Origin: Petralouisia muris
GTDB taxonomy: Bacteria > Bacillota > Clostridia > Lachnospirales > Lachnospiraceae
NCBI RefSeq assembly: GCF_004793545.1
Contig: NZ_SRYA01000007.1
Coordinates: 1-64,000, forward strand
Length of the DNA stretch: 64,000 nt
Direction: 5' to 3'
A model generated the notes under the pieces. It saw only the letters and a program-made list of their open reading frames with translations, did not search any database and had not been told where the DNA came from. Below are positions 6,449-17,903 of this stretch, in pieces (positions within the stretch are counted from its first letter, which is position 1; every line of letters starts with the position of its first letter). The position numbers were made by a program, and so were the translations under genes.

Positions 6449-8842
6449 ATGCGAAACAGTTTGTTTTTAATCCGTTCTAACCTGCGCAGGGCAAAAGGAC
6501 AGACCATGGCAGAAATTGTGCTGATTCTTCTGGCAGCAGGAATGATGAACCTGTGGCTGATGTTAAGCCTGGATTATAAGCAGAATTTTGACCGCTGGCA
6601 TCAGCGCTTGCATGCGGAACATGTGACAGTCTGTGTGGCGGATGATAGCAGCGGAATGAGAGGAGCAGCATCAGAAGGAATTGCAGGAACGGACAAGCGC
6701 AGAGGAATCAAAGAGTATATTTCCCAAATATTGAAAGAAGACGCCCGTACTCTGGAATTCTGCATGGATGATGTGATGTGTGCCGAAGGAAGGATGACCT
6801 ACAACGGCGGAGAGACGGTCACCAACTTTGTCATGATGAAAAAAGAGGACGGGCAAAAGCGTCCGGTTGGAAAAACGGAGCTTGTGGAGGACAGTGAATT
6901 TTCAGAAGGCGTATATCTTCCCATGATCTATAAAACAGGAGACATTGCAGTAGGGAAACAGGTGGAACTTACGATTGGAAACCATAAGGTAAGCTGCCAG
7001 GTATGCGGTTTTTTTAACAGCGTTATGGCAGGTTCCCACAATTGCGGAATGTGTGAAATTCTGATGACCGAACAGATGTATCAGGAACTAGAAGAAAAAG
7101 GGTATGCGCAGGATTCCACCCTGGTTTCTGTGCGGATTGCAGACAAATCGGAAAGCGAAGCATATGAAAGCATGCTGAATCACGCCATCTCTTCAGAGTA
7201 TCCGGGAGTGTTTTATACAAGTAATTCTTATGCTCTGGTTTCTCAGTCACGCTACATTTCCCAGATGATTTGTTCCGGCGTTGTCAGCGCCATGGCGTTC
7301 TTTGTTCTGCTGATTGTGCTGGTTGTGGTATCTTCCAATATTCTCAATTATATTCAGGAAAATATGAAAAGCCTGGGCATATGGAAAGCAATGGGATATA
7401 GGAGCGGACAGTTGATGGGCATGCTGATGCTGCAGTTTTTGGGCGTCACTCTTTTGGCGGCGTTTCTGGGTGCGGCGGTTTCCTATTTTTTGTTTCCAGG
7501 GGTGAATGATATGATGGTTTCCCAGACAGGCATTCCCTATGAGATTCATATTTTGCCTGTTCCGATTCTGATTACATGGGTGGTTTTATGCAGCGCCGTA
7601 GCGTTGACCGTGTGGCTGTCTTCCCGAAGAATCCGTAGAATTCCGCCCATTGACGCCCTCCGCCAGGGGGTTTCTAATCACAGCTTTTCTCACAATTATG
7701 TTCCGCTGGAACGGACTAGAGCGCCTCTGAGTCTGGCTCTTTCGCTGAAAACCACTTTATCAGGGGTAAAATATAATCTTACTATTTGCGTTACCATGCT
7801 TCTGCTGTCCCTGGTTCTGGTATTTTCCGGGCTGATGCTGGAAAATGTAATTGTGGATATCACTCCTTTTCTTAATCTTGTGGTAGGAGAAACTGCGGAT
7901 ACCAGCATCAATATCAATGCAGGGTCAGAAGAGGAATTTTTGCAGGAAATGGAAAAAGACAGCCGTGTGGAAAAAGTTTATCTTTTCCACACCCAAAAAG
8001 TGGAGCATACGGGAGGGGCTGAACTTTTGACCAATATCTGCGGGGATTTTTCCCAGATCAATAACCAAGAGATTGTAATCCAGGGCAGGTTCCCGGAGTT
8101 TGACAATGAAATGGCGCTGGCTGTAAAATACGCCAGGGAGCAGGGCTATGAAATTGGCGATGAAATCAGGCTGAGCCTGGGAGAGAAGGAGGCAGTTTAC
8201 CTCATTTCAGGTTTCACGCAGATTTCCAATAATCTGGGGAAGGACTGCCTTCTGACCCGGGAGGGATATGAGCGGCTGGGAAGTCTCCTGACCCTGAGTT
8301 ACTGCGCAAATCTTTCCGCAGACGTAAAGGTGGATGATTTTAATAAAGAAATAAGCAGGCGGTTGGAAGGAAAGGTCAACCAGACCCAGAATATTTTTGA
8401 GATTGTCTATGGGACTTCGGCAGTTTATATTTCCCTGATGACGGTAATTGTGTCGTCAATCCTTCTGCTTAGTGTTCTGATTATCGTATTTGTGCTGTAT
8501 CTTCTGGTGCGGGCCATGCTGAGCAATAAAAAGAAAGAATACGGCATTTTAAAAGCGCTGGGTTTTACCACGACGCAGCTTGTGATTCAGACTGCGTTTA
8601 GCTTTATGCCGGCGGTCATTCTTTCCGCCATTGCAGGGCTTATCGTCAGCAGCTTTATTATAAATCCGCTGACGGCTGTGTTTTTAAGAAATCTTGGAAT
8701 TGTCACCTGCACCTTTCATATACCGGCGGGGTTTCTTGCCGCTGCAGGGCTTGGGATGATTGTATTGGCTTTTGGGATTGCCTGTTTGATGTCTTTACGC
8801 ATTAAAAAAATTGTGCCAAGATCGCTGCTGATGAATGATTAA
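6449..8842 (+). CDS. FtsX-like ABC permease, two FtsX domains
   Basis: A 797-residue membrane protein with an internal duplication. One hydrophobic segment near residue 25 is followed by a large extracytoplasmic domain and three segments at about 270-400 ending in an RIRRIPPIDALR coupling motif. A new segment near 455, a second extracytoplasmic domain and three segments at about 660-790 follow. About eight membrane spans are expected, fewer than the ten of BceB, so it fits the generic duplicated FtsX exporter class for antimicrobials, lipids or peptides. ATG 6449 is favoured over GTG 6440 (GGGGTGG just upstream). The substrate is unknown. Confidence 0.9.
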   Translation: MRNSLFLIRSNLRRAKGQTMAEIVLILLAAGMMNLWLMLSLDYKQNFDRWHQRLHAEHVTVCVADDSSGMRGAASEGIAGTDKRRGIKEYISQILKEDARTLEFCMDDVMCAEGRMTYNGGETVTNFVMMKKEDGQKRPVGKTELVEDSEFSEGVYLPMIYKTGDIAVGKQVELTIGNHKVSCQVCGFFNSVMAGSHNCGMCEILMTEQMYQELEEKGYAQDSTLVSVRIADKSESEAYESMLNHAISSEYPGVFYTSNSYALVSQSRYISQMICSGVVSAMAFFVLLIVLVVVSSNILNYIQENMKSLGIWKAMGYRSGQLMGMLMLQFLGVTLLAAFLGAAVSYFLFPGVNDMMVSQTGIPYEIHILPVPILITWVVLCSAVALTVWLSSRRIRRIPPIDALRQGVSNHSFSHNYVPLERTRAPLSLALSLKTTLSGVKYNLTICVTMLLLSLVLVFSGLMLENVIVDITPFLNLVVGETADTSININAGSEEEFLQEMEKDSRVEKVYLFHTQKVEHTGGAELLTNICGDFSQINNQEIVIQGRFPEFDNEMALAVKYAREQGYEIGDEIRLSLGEKEAVYLISGFTQISNNLGKDCLLTREGYERLGSLLTLSYCANLSADVKVDDFNKEISRRLEGKVNQTQNIFEIVYGTSAVYISLMTVIVSSILLLSVLIIVFVLYLLVRAMLSNKKKEYGILKALGFTTTQLVIQTAFSFMPAVILSAIAGLIVSSFIINPLTAVFLRNLGIVTCTFHIPAGFLAAAGLGMIVLAFGIACLMSLRIKKIVPRSLLMND

Positions 8843-8847
8843 GAGAT

Positions 8848-8890
8848 TACTCCGGAGGCTGTATGTCATCGATTGACAGCCTCCGGAGTA
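8848..8890 (+). terminator. Hairpin terminator after the FtsX operon
   Basis: Perfect 15-bp arms: TACTCCGGAGGCTGT at 8848-8862 pairs with 8876-8890. The T-run after it is short. Confidence 0.7.
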
Positions 8891-8934
8891 TTTGCTGATA
8901 ATTATAAAGAAATTATTAAATCGGAAAAATACTA

Positions 8935-8963
8935 TTGACAATAAAAATCGTTAGTGCTATTTT
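8935..8963 (+). promoter_or_regulatory. Sigma-A promoter of the heat-shock operon
   Basis: TTGACA at 8935-8940 and TATTTT at 8958-8963 have a 17-bp spacer. The predicted start of transcription falls just before the CIRCE element. Confidence 0.75.
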
Positions 8964-8976
8964 AAGTACATAGATG

Positions 8977-9003
8977 TTAGCACTCCTGCAAGCTGAGTGC
9001 TAA
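8977..9003. promoter_or_regulatory. CIRCE operator (HrcA binding site)
   Basis: TTAGCACTC at 8977-8985, nine bases, then GAGTGCTAA at 8995-9003: the exact CIRCE consensus. It lies in the leader of hrcA and implies autorepression of the operon by HrcA. Confidence 0.98.
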
Positions 9004-9038
9004 CAAAAGAAAAAGAACAGGAACACAGGAGGCTGGAA

Positions 9039-10079
9039 ATGCAGGAACTGGATGAAAGAAAAAGAAAAATTTTAAATGCAATCATCCGGAATTATCTGGA
9101 TACCGGGGAGCCGGTAGGTTCCAGAACCATTTCCAAATATTCGGATCTGAACTTAAGCTCCGCCACCATCCGCAATGAGATGTCGGATTTGGAAGAACTG
9201 GGATATATTTTGCAGCCCCATACTTCCGCAGGACGGATCCCTTCTGACCAGGGCTACCGGTTTTATGTGGATAACCTGATGAAGGAAAAGGATCAGGAAG
9301 TCACTGAGATGAAGGAGTTTATGATTGAGCACACAGAGCGGATGGAACAGGTACTGCAGCAGATGGCGAAAATGCTTGCGGCAAATACCAATTACACCGC
9401 CATGATTACTTCTCCTTCTTACCATAAGAATAAGGTGAAGTTCCTGCAGCTGTCCCAGGTAGATGAAGAGCAGCTTCTGGCTGTGATTGTGATGGAAGGC
9501 AATCTGGTGAAGAATAAGATGATTTCCACCAGGGAAGCCTTAGATAATGAAACCATATTAAAGCTGAATATTCTGTTAAACACCAGCTTAAACGGCCTGT
9601 CGGCAGAGGAAATCAACCTGGGCACCATTGCAAAGTTAAAAGAGCAGGCAGGCATCCACAGCAACATCGTCAGCGATGTGCTGGACGCACTGGCAGGCGC
9701 CATCCAGGAGGAGGAAGAACTGGAGGTTTATACCAGCGGAACCACGAATATTTTAAAATATCCCGAATTAAGTGATTCCCAGAAGGCAAGGGAGCTCTTA
9801 GATGCTTTTGAAGAGAAGCAGCAGTTAATCAGTCTGGTCAATGAGAGTTTGTCTTCTCAGGAGGAAACCGGGATTCAGGTATATATCGGCTCCGAATCCC
9901 CCATCCAGAATATGAAAGACTGCAGTGTGGTAACTGCAACCTACCAGTTAGGGGAAGGGATGACAGGCACCATCGGGATTATCGGGCCTAAGCGCATGGA
10001 TTATGAAAACGTTATGGACAATTTGAAAATATTAAAAGTTCAGCTTGACACCGTATTCCGAAAGCCCAAGAAAACATAA
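9039..10079 (+). CDS. hrcA: Heat-inducible transcription repressor HrcA
   Basis: A 346-residue repressor. The N-terminal winged helix contains LDERKRKILNAII, EPVGSRTISK and SSATIRNEMSDLEELG, followed by HTSAGRIPSDQGYRFYVD, the hallmark of HrcA. The remainder is the GAF-like and dimerisation region. ATG 9039 has AGGAGG at 9027-9032. The gene is first in the hrcA-grpE-dnaK-dnaJ operon and sits directly after the CIRCE element to which HrcA binds, so the protein controls its own operon. Confidence 0.97.
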   Translation: MQELDERKRKILNAIIRNYLDTGEPVGSRTISKYSDLNLSSATIRNEMSDLEELGYILQPHTSAGRIPSDQGYRFYVDNLMKEKDQEVTEMKEFMIEHTERMEQVLQQMAKMLAANTNYTAMITSPSYHKNKVKFLQLSQVDEEQLLAVIVMEGNLVKNKMISTREALDNETILKLNILLNTSLNGLSAEEINLGTIAKLKEQAGIHSNIVSDVLDALAGAIQEEEELEVYTSGTTNILKYPELSDSQKARELLDAFEEKQQLISLVNESLSSQEETGIQVYIGSESPIQNMKDCSVVTATYQLGEGMTGTIGIIGPKRMDYENVMDNLKILKVQLDTVFRKPKKT

Positions 10080-10099
10080 TAATAGAAAGGTGAACAGAT

Positions 10100-10801
10100 A
10101 TGGCAGAACAGAGAGAGATGGAAGCAATGGAAAGCCAGGAAACGGAAAACATGGAGCCGGAAGAAACAAAGGAATCTGCCGGCAATTCCAAAGAAGAATG
10201 CGGGACGGACGGCCCGCCGGAAACAGAAGAGACAGAAAGACCTGAGGAAAGCTCTTCAGAAGAAGAGGAATCTGGAGAAGAAGAGCCTTCTGGGGAAGAA
10301 CAGCCTTCCGGAGAAAATCAGGGAGAAGAGAAAAAAGGATTTTTCAAGAAGAAAGAAAAGAAGAATAAACAGGAAGAGAAAATTGCCGAGCTGACCGACC
10401 GGGTACAGCGGCAGATGGCAGAATTTGACAATTTCCGCAAACGGACGGAGAAGGAAAAAGCCCAGATGTTTGAAGTAGGGGCAAAAAGTGTGATAGAGAA
10501 AATCCTTCCGGTGGTGGACAATTTTGAACGGGGATTATCCGCTGTTCCTGAAGAATCAAAGGGAGATCCTTTTGTACAGGGAATGGATAAGATATATAAG
10601 CAGTTAATGACAGAATTAGAAAGCCTGGAAGTAAAGCCCATCGAAGCAGTGGGGGCAGAGTTTAATCCAGAATTCCACAATGCGGTAATGCAGGTGGAAA
10701 GTGAAGAATATGAATCTGGAATTGTTGCCCAGGAGCTGCAGAAAGGGTATATGTACCGGGAAAGTGTGGTAAGGCACAGCATGGTGGCTGTGGTTCAGTA
10801 A
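10100..10801 (+). CDS. grpE: Nucleotide exchange factor GrpE
   Basis: A 233-residue cochaperone that releases ADP from DnaK. The first 90 residues or so are extremely glutamate-rich and low in complexity, giving a longer acidic extension than usual. The conserved core follows: ELTDRVQRQMAEFDNFRKRTEKEK, then FERGLSAV and the beta-domain ending GYMYRESVVRHSMVAV. It starts 20 bp after hrcA with GAAAGGTG upstream and is the second gene of the CIRCE operon. Confidence 0.96.
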   Translation: MAEQREMEAMESQETENMEPEETKESAGNSKEECGTDGPPETEETERPEESSSEEEESGEEEPSGEEQPSGENQGEEKKGFFKKKEKKNKQEEKIAELTDRVQRQMAEFDNFRKRTEKEKAQMFEVGAKSVIEKILPVVDNFERGLSAVPEESKGDPFVQGMDKIYKQLMTELESLEVKPIEAVGAEFNPEFHNAVMQVESEEYESGIVAQELQKGYMYRESVVRHSMVAVVQ

Positions 10802-10836
10802 CAGATGCCATGCAAAGTTTTTATGATGCGGCATAG

Positions 10837-12762
<1,926 letters not shown>

Positions 12763-12764
12763 TC

Positions 12765-13946
12765 ATGGCAGAACAGAAAAGAGATTACTATGAAGTCCTT
12801 GGAGTGGACAAAAATGCAGACGATGCTGCAATCAAGAAAGCATACCGTCAGCTTGCCAAAAAATATCACCCGGATATGAATCCGGGTGATGCTGAGGCAG
12901 AGAAAAAATTTAAAGAAGCTTCCGAGGCTTATGCCATCTTAAGCGATCCAGATAAAAAACGCCAGTATGACCAGTTCGGACACGCAGCTTTTGACGGCGG
13001 CATGGGCGGCGGAGGCGGTTTTGATTTTTCCGATATGGATATGGGCGATATTTTCGGCGATATTTTCGGGGATTTATTCGGCGGCGGCTCCAGACGGCGT
13101 TCTGCCAATAACGGCCCCATGAAAGGGGCAAATCTTCGGGCGGCAGTACGGATTACTTTTGAAGAAGCGGCCTTCGGCTGCGAGAAAGAAATTGAAATCA
13201 CCTTAAAAGACGAATGTCAAACCTGCCATACCACAGGGGCAAAGCCGGGAACTTCACCGGAGACCTGCAGTAAGTGCGGCGGGAAAGGAAAAGTGGTTTA
13301 TACTCAGCAGTCGTTCCTTGGAATGGTTCAGAATGTGCAGACCTGTCCGGACTGCCACGGCACCGGAAAAATTATCAAAGAGAAATGTCCCGATTGCCGG
13401 GGAACCGGATATATTGCAAAACGCAAGAAAATCAAAGTTTCCATTCCGGCAGGAATTGACAACGGCCAGAGCGTCCGTATCCGGGAGAAAGGGGAACCAG
13501 GCGCCAACGGCGGACCGAGAGGCGATTTGCTGGTAGAGGTAAATGTAAGCAGGCATCCGATTTTCCAGCGGCAGGATATGAATATTTATTCCACTGCGCC
13601 GATTTCCTTTGCCCAGGCGGCATTGGGCGGCGAGGTGCGCATCAGCACCATTGACGGGGATATCCTCTATGATGTGAAGCCGGGAACCCAGACAGATACC
13701 AGAATCCGCTTGAAAGGCAAGGGCATTCCGTCCCTCAGGAATTCCTCCATCCGGGGCGACCACTATGTAACCCTGGTCGTACAGGTGCCCACAGGCTTAA
13801 ACGAAGAAGCGAAAGAGGCTCTGCGCAGGTTTGACGAAGCCTGCGGCCAGTCTTTAAAGAAGCAGAATGGGGCTGCACATGCAGAGAAGCATGGAAAGAA
13901 AAAAGGTTTTATGGGGAAGATTAAGGAGTCCCTGGAAGATATGTAA
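12765..13946 (+). CDS. dnaJ: Chaperone protein DnaJ (Hsp40)
   Basis: A 393-residue type I J-protein. The J domain (1-70) has [14 protein letters not shown], including HPD. A Gly/Phe-rich linker follows, then four CxxCxGxG-like zinc motifs, the first degenerate ([32 protein letters not shown]). The C-terminal substrate domains are normal, and the tail is Lys-rich. The gene starts 2 bp after the dnaK stop and is the last gene of the CIRCE operon. Confidence 0.97.
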   Translation: MAEQKRDYYEVLGVDKNADDAAIKKAYRQLAKKYHPDMNPGDAEAEKKFKEASEAYAILSDPDKKRQYDQFGHAAFDGGMGGGGGFDFSDMDMGDIFGDIFGDLFGGGSRRRSANNGPMKGANLRAAVRITFEEAAFGCEKEIEITLKDECQTCHTTGAKPGTSPETCSKCGGKGKVVYTQQSFLGMVQNVQTCPDCHGTGKIIKEKCPDCRGTGYIAKRKKIKVSIPAGIDNGQSVRIREKGEPGANGGPRGDLLVEVNVSRHPIFQRQDMNIYSTAPISFAQAALGGEVRISTIDGDILYDVKPGTQTDTRIRLKGKGIPSLRNSSIRGDHYVTLVVQVPTGLNEEAKEALRRFDEACGQSLKKQNGAAHAEKHGKKKGFMGKIKESLEDM

Positions 13947-13996
13947 ACATCCGTCAACTTCAGGAAAGTTTAGAAAAAATATAGTATCAAAGATAG

Positions 13997-14027
13997 AAAA
14001 AGCTGAGGAGGAATCCCCGGCTTTTTT
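13997..14027 (+). terminator. Terminator of the dnaK operon
   Basis: AAAAGC at the start pairs with GCTTTTTT at 14019-14026, enclosing an imperfect GGAGG/CCCC stem and followed by a T-rich stretch. Confidence 0.65.
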
Positions 14028-14050
14028 GTTGGCGTATGAGGCATCTTACA

Positions 14051-14079
14051 TTGACAATCGAACATACATATGTTAGCAT
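14051..14079 (+). promoter_or_regulatory. Promoter and candidate operator of hicAB
   Basis: TTGACA at 14051-14056 is followed after 17 bp by a weak TAGCAT box (14074-14079). Inside the spacer lies the inverted repeat AACATA-CA-TATGTT (14061-14074), well placed as an operator for the antitoxin. A second weaker dyad, GCAT/ATGC, is at 14076-14087. Confidence 0.5.
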
Positions 14080-14138
14080 TAATATGCCAGCAGACAGTGC
14101 TGTTGTCTATCTAATTAGAAACAGGAGATTATAAACAA

Positions 14139-14399
14139 ATGAGCCGATACGACAAGATACGTTCCGATATTTTATCCGGTAAATGCGATAAGAATATATC
14201 AGAGACAGATATGAGGTTTTTTCTGGATAAAATTGGTGCAATGCACAGAAGAACGAACGGCTCTCATATGCAATATACGATAGACAATGTTCCCGAATTG
14301 ATCAATATTCAGCCTAAAAATGGGCAGATTAAGCCCTATCAGGTAAAAGAAATTAGGAACATAGTGAAAAAGTATAAGCTTGGAGAAGGAGGAAGGTAA
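14139..14399 (+). CDS. hicA: HicA-family mRNA interferase toxin
   Basis: An 86-residue toxin with the HicA double-stranded-RNA-binding-like fold. The segment RRTNGSHMQYTI carries the conserved catalytic histidine in the GSH motif. It is followed by NIQPKNGQIKPYQVKEIRNI, the usual HicA C-terminal helix. ACAGGAGAT lies 9 bp upstream of ATG 14139. The gene precedes its antitoxin by one base, the standard hicAB order. It has no similarity to flanking housekeeping genes and is likely acquired. Confidence 0.9.
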   Translation: MSRYDKIRSDILSGKCDKNISETDMRFFLDKIGAMHRRTNGSHMQYTIDNVPELINIQPKNGQIKPYQVKEIRNIVKKYKLGEGGR

Positions 14400-14400
14400 T

Positions 14401-15033
14401 ATGGCATATAATAAAATGTTCTATTGGAGTGACGATGATGCAGCTTATATTACGAATGTTCCCGCTCTTCCCGGCTGCATGGCAGATGGGGACACCATCG
14501 AAGAATCTCTTGCAAATGCTGATATTATGATTGAGGAATGGATTAGTTTTGCAAGAGAATTGGGCAGGGAAATTCCGAAAGAGGATTCTGACGTGATGGA
14601 ATCCACCAATCCTACCTCTCTGGATGTAGCATCTTATATTCTTGGCAGAATGGGTGCTATCGATACCTGGATGCTTCAAAAGTTGGTATATTACTGTCAG
14701 GCATGGTGCCTTGGAATTTATAAGACAGAATTTATTAATGATACTTTTAAGGATTATGCAAACGGCCCGGTAAATAAACGGCTGTTTGATACTCATAAGG
14801 GAAGAAGGATTGTAAGAAAAGAGGATTATTGCCTTTCACATTCATTCTCAGAATCCGAAAAGAGACATATGGATCATGTAATTGAAACGTATGGAAATGA
14901 AGATGGGGATACGTTAAGGCAGTACACTCATCAGGAAAGACCCTGGAGAGAGACAAGGGGGACATTGAATGACGGCGAGAGTGATAATAAAGATATCGCT
15001 AATTCCCTTATGATAGAATATTATCATAACTGA
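14401..15033 (+). CDS. HicB antitoxin fused to a Panacea (SocA/DUF4065) domain
   Basis: A 210-residue fusion. Residues 1-65 are a HicB-like RNase H-fold partner domain (FYWSDDDAAYITNVPALPGC, then DGDTIEESLANA). Residues about 78-205 match the Panacea/SocA/GepA domain: SLDVASYIL, MLQKLVYYCQAWCLGIY, DYANGPVNKRLFDTHKG. HicB proteins usually end in a short DNA-binding tail; here that is replaced by a whole domain known from PanA antitoxins that neutralise many unrelated toxins. ATG 14401 has GGAGGAAGG upstream. The fusion probably both blocks HicA and binds a chaperone-like or toxin partner through Panacea, but this is inference. Confidence 0.85.
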   Translation: MAYNKMFYWSDDDAAYITNVPALPGCMADGDTIEESLANADIMIEEWISFARELGREIPKEDSDVMESTNPTSLDVASYILGRMGAIDTWMLQKLVYYCQAWCLGIYKTEFINDTFKDYANGPVNKRLFDTHKGRRIVRKEDYCLSHSFSESEKRHMDHVIETYGNEDGDTLRQYTHQERPWRETRGTLNDGESDNKDIANSLMIEYYHN

Positions 15034-15083
15034 CAATCAGGGAAGTTTTTTTAGATTTACCAAAATTACAAGGAAATACTACC

Positions 15084-15142
15084 GAACTCAGGTGAAAGAA
15101 TTTGTGCACAACTCACAAAAATTCCCTGAGTTCTATTTTTTT
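15084..15142 (+). terminator. Terminator after hicAB
   Basis: Nine-base perfect arms GAACTCAGG (15084-15092) and CCTGAGTTC (15125-15133), with a second nested stem (GAATTTGTG with CACAAA..ATTC) and a following run of T. Confidence 0.8.
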
Positions 15143-15143
15143 A

Positions 15144-15205
15144 TTGACAAATATGACAAATGAGATATAATTAGTTTAACTCATAAACAGTTTATATATT
15201 AAACT
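15144..15205 (+). promoter_or_regulatory. Promoter and palindromic operator of the malY-permease operon
   Basis: TTGACA at 15144-15149 and TATAAT at 15166-15171 have a 16-bp spacer. Immediately downstream is a nested palindrome: AGTTTAA (15173-15179) with TTAAACT (15199-15205), centred on ATAAAC-A-GTTTAT. A repressor bound there would block transcription; its identity is unknown. Confidence 0.6.
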
Positions 15206-15230
15206 TTAAAGGAAGGAGAAGGTGGAGACT

Positions 15231-16430
15231 ATGAAGTATGATTTTGACCGTATTGTGGACAGGAAGCAGACCAATGATATGAAGTGGCATGCAAAGGCTG
15301 TGGGTTCTTATCTGCACATGGACATTCCGGAGGATATGATTCCCATGTGGCTTGCCGACACGGAATTTCCCTGTGCCCCAGTGATTGTGGAGGCGCTGAA
15401 GAACCGGGTGGAGAAGGAGATATTCGGCTACTGCGCACCTATGGAAAGCTTTTACCGGGCAGTATGCTATTGGCAGAAACTGCGTTTTAACTGGGAGGTG
15501 AAGCCGGAATGGATTACTTATATCCCGTCGGTAGTGGCAGGGATTAATATTGCAATCCGTGCCTTCAGCAAGGAAGGGGACGGAGTGATTATCCAGCAGC
15601 CAGTATACGATCCCTTTGCGTCAATTGTGAAAAATGATAACCGCAGGGTTGTAAATAACGGGCTGGTCTGCCGAGATGGACATTTTGAGATGAATTTGGA
15701 AGAACTGGAGGAACTGGCTTCCAGGCCGGAAAATACCATGATGATTCTTTGCAGTCCCCATAATCCTACCGGAAGGGTTTGGAAAAAAGAAGAGTTGACC
15801 AAGGCTGCAGATATTTGCTTAAAACACCATGTGATGCTTGTATCAGATGAAATTCACGGAGACATTGTGTATCAAGGGCATACTCATTATCCGCTGCTTA
15901 GCCTGGATGGGCGGTATGCAGAGCATTTTATTCATTTGGCAGCGCCGGGCAAGACCTTTAATGTGGCCGGACTGAAGGCAAGTATGTCGATAATCCCTAA
16001 TCAGAGTGTGCGGGAAGCTTTTGTAAAGACTCAGATTGCCATGTCTCTGGATGTGAAAAATACCTTTGGCATCGAGAGCGTGATTGCAGCCTATACCCCT
16101 GAGGGTGCAGAATGGGCAGAACAGGAAGTGACATATATGCAGGAAAATGTGAATTATGTGGAAGAATATTTGAAAGAGCATATGCCGGGGGTGACAATGA
16201 TTCGGCCAGAGGGAACCTTCCTGTGCTGGCTTGATCTTTCCGGCCTTCATTTGGGGGATCAGGAACTGTTTCAGCGGATTGTGTTAGATGCGGCGGTTAT
16301 TTGCGTTCCGGGGCCCTGGTTCGGACCGGGCGGAGAAGAACATTTCCGGCTGAACATAGGGTGTCCCAGAAGCATTCTGACGGAAGCTTTGGAGCGGATG
16401 CGAAAAGAATTATATCGAGAAACGCCCTGA
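15231..16430 (+). CDS. MalY/PatB-type aminotransferase, probable cystathionine beta-lyase
   Basis: A 399-residue fold-type I PLP enzyme. The N-terminus YDFDRIVDRKQTNDMKWH is typical of PatB/MalY C-S lyases, as are WLADTEFPC and SPHNPTGRVW. The Schiff-base lysine is probably in APGKTFNVAGLKAS, with SDEIHGDI as the cofactor-aspartate segment. It likely cleaves cystathionine or cysteine to release ammonia, pyruvate and a thiol. ATG 15231 is preferred to GTG 15222, which is too close to AAGGAG. The neighbouring permease, 73 bp downstream, suggests uptake of a sulfur amino acid substrate. Confidence 0.9.
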   Translation: MKYDFDRIVDRKQTNDMKWHAKAVGSYLHMDIPEDMIPMWLADTEFPCAPVIVEALKNRVEKEIFGYCAPMESFYRAVCYWQKLRFNWEVKPEWITYIPSVVAGINIAIRAFSKEGDGVIIQQPVYDPFASIVKNDNRRVVNNGLVCRDGHFEMNLEELEELASRPENTMMILCSPHNPTGRVWKKEELTKAADICLKHHVMLVSDEIHGDIVYQGHTHYPLLSLDGRYAEHFIHLAAPGKTFNVAGLKASMSIIPNQSVREAFVKTQIAMSLDVKNTFGIESVIAAYTPEGAEWAEQEVTYMQENVNYVEEYLKEHMPGVTMIRPEGTFLCWLDLSGLHLGDQELFQRIVLDAAVICVPGPWFGPGGEEHFRLNIGCPRSILTEALERMRKELYRETP

Positions 16431-16503
16431 GTGGCATGAGACATTCGTATGCAGGATGGGGAAGATAGAAGCTTTATTTGGATTGAGTGAAAAGGAGAAA
16501 AGT

Positions 16504-17826
16504 ATGGAAGAAAAAAAGAGTAACCTGTTAAGCAGAGGCGACTTGTTTTCCATGGCGGTAGGCCAGATTATTGGCGTGGGAATTATGACCATGACTGGTA
16601 TCGCTATTGGATTTACCGGAAGAAGCGTAAATATTGCCTATATCACTGCGGGACTTATCACGATTATCGGGGCAATCCCTCAGATTTATATTGGAGGAAC
16701 CGCAAATTTTGTAGGAGGCCAGTATTCTCAGATTGCGGTCTTAAGCGGCAAAAAAATGGCTGGCATATATCTGTATATTCAGTTGTTCAGTGCGCTGGCA
16801 ATCAGTATGTATACCTTATCCTTTGCAGATTATTTTCTGTCTTTGGTTCCGGGGGTGCCTTCTAAGCTGATTTGCACCATTGTGCTGACAGTCTTGTTTG
16901 GCATGCATTTGCTTGGGGTAAAACAAGCGGCAAGGCTTCAGAATATTCTGTGCGCAGTGCTTGCCGTTGCCATTGCTTCTTATATTGTGCTGGGGGTTGG
17001 ACATATTCAGCCCGATTATTTTACCAATGGATTTCTGGCAGGCGGTTCGGGAGGATTTGTGCTGGCGTCCATTTACCTGACCTTTGCAGCAGGCGGAGCA
17101 CAGTATGTGGTAAATTACAGTTCTGCAGCGAAGAATCCCACCAAGGATATTCCCTTTGTTATCATTGCGTCCACCGGCATTGTTGTGCTGATTTATGCAG
17201 TGATGGCAACAGTTGCAGTCGGTGTGCTTCCAGTGGAGCAGGTGGCGAATCAGCCCTTGAGCGTGTCAGCGGCAGCATTTATGCCTAAGGCGGTTTACAC
17301 ATTCTTTGTGGTGGGAGGAGCCATGTTTGCTTTGCTGACTACATTGAATTTCAATATCGGCATGATTGTGTATCCGGTTCTGCGCGCCTGCGAAGACGGA
17401 TGGCTTCCCAGGAAGTTGGCTGTAAAAAATGAGAAATACGGTTCTGCCCACTATATTTTGCTGTTATTTTATCTGATTGGCACAGTGCCCATTTTAATCG
17501 GTCTGGATTTGAACACTGTGGCAAACAGCACCGTAATATTGTTTACAATTATCCGGGGCGTCATTGCATTTTCTGCCATGCAGCTTCCGAAAAAACTTCC
17601 GGAGCTTTGGGGAAAATCATCCTTCTATGTCAATAATGGCAAGCTGAAAGCTATGTGCATTTTTTCTATGGCCCTGGCGGCGTTGTCTGTGGCGGTGTTG
17701 TTGATCTCCACCTCCATGGTACAGATTATTGGAAATATTGCGATTCTTATATTTTCCATTGTGGTGGCTCTTTTGGTCAATAAGAGGGTGACCCTTAATC
17801 CCAGCTTTACTGAAAATTCCAGGTAA
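16504..17826 (+). CDS. APC-superfamily amino acid permease
   Basis: A 440-residue integral membrane protein with about 12 hydrophobic segments. The first span, MAVGQIIGVGIMTMTG, has the glycine-rich APC transporter motif. AAGGAG sits 6 bp before ATG 16504; an upstream in-frame start at 16456 adds a polar tail without a ribosome site. It follows the MalY/PatB lyase gene in the same orientation and probably supplies that enzyme's amino acid substrate, or exchanges it. Substrate specificity cannot be read from the sequence. Confidence 0.85.
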   Translation: MEEKKSNLLSRGDLFSMAVGQIIGVGIMTMTGIAIGFTGRSVNIAYITAGLITIIGAIPQIYIGGTANFVGGQYSQIAVLSGKKMAGIYLYIQLFSALAISMYTLSFADYFLSLVPGVPSKLICTIVLTVLFGMHLLGVKQAARLQNILCAVLAVAIASYIVLGVGHIQPDYFTNGFLAGGSGGFVLASIYLTFAAGGAQYVVNYSSAAKNPTKDIPFVIIASTGIVVLIYAVMATVAVGVLPVEQVANQPLSVSAAAFMPKAVYTFFVVGGAMFALLTTLNFNIGMIVYPVLRACEDGWLPRKLAVKNEKYGSAHYILLLFYLIGTVPILIGLDLNTVANSTVILFTIIRGVIAFSAMQLPKKLPELWGKSSFYVNNGKLKAMCIFSMALAALSVAVLLISTSMVQIIGNIAILIFSIVVALLVNKRVTLNPSFTENSR

Positions 17827-17858
17827 AGGCAAATGTAATAAAGTATTATTAGATTCAG

Positions 17859-17903
17859 AGCCATCCATGTGGAGGAGAGGTATACTTCCCCACATGGATG
17901 GCT
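17859..17903 (+). terminator. Terminator after the permease gene
   Basis: Perfect 14-bp arms: AGCCATCCATGTGG at 17859-17872 pairs with 17890-17903; ATTATTTTT follows. Confidence 0.75.
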
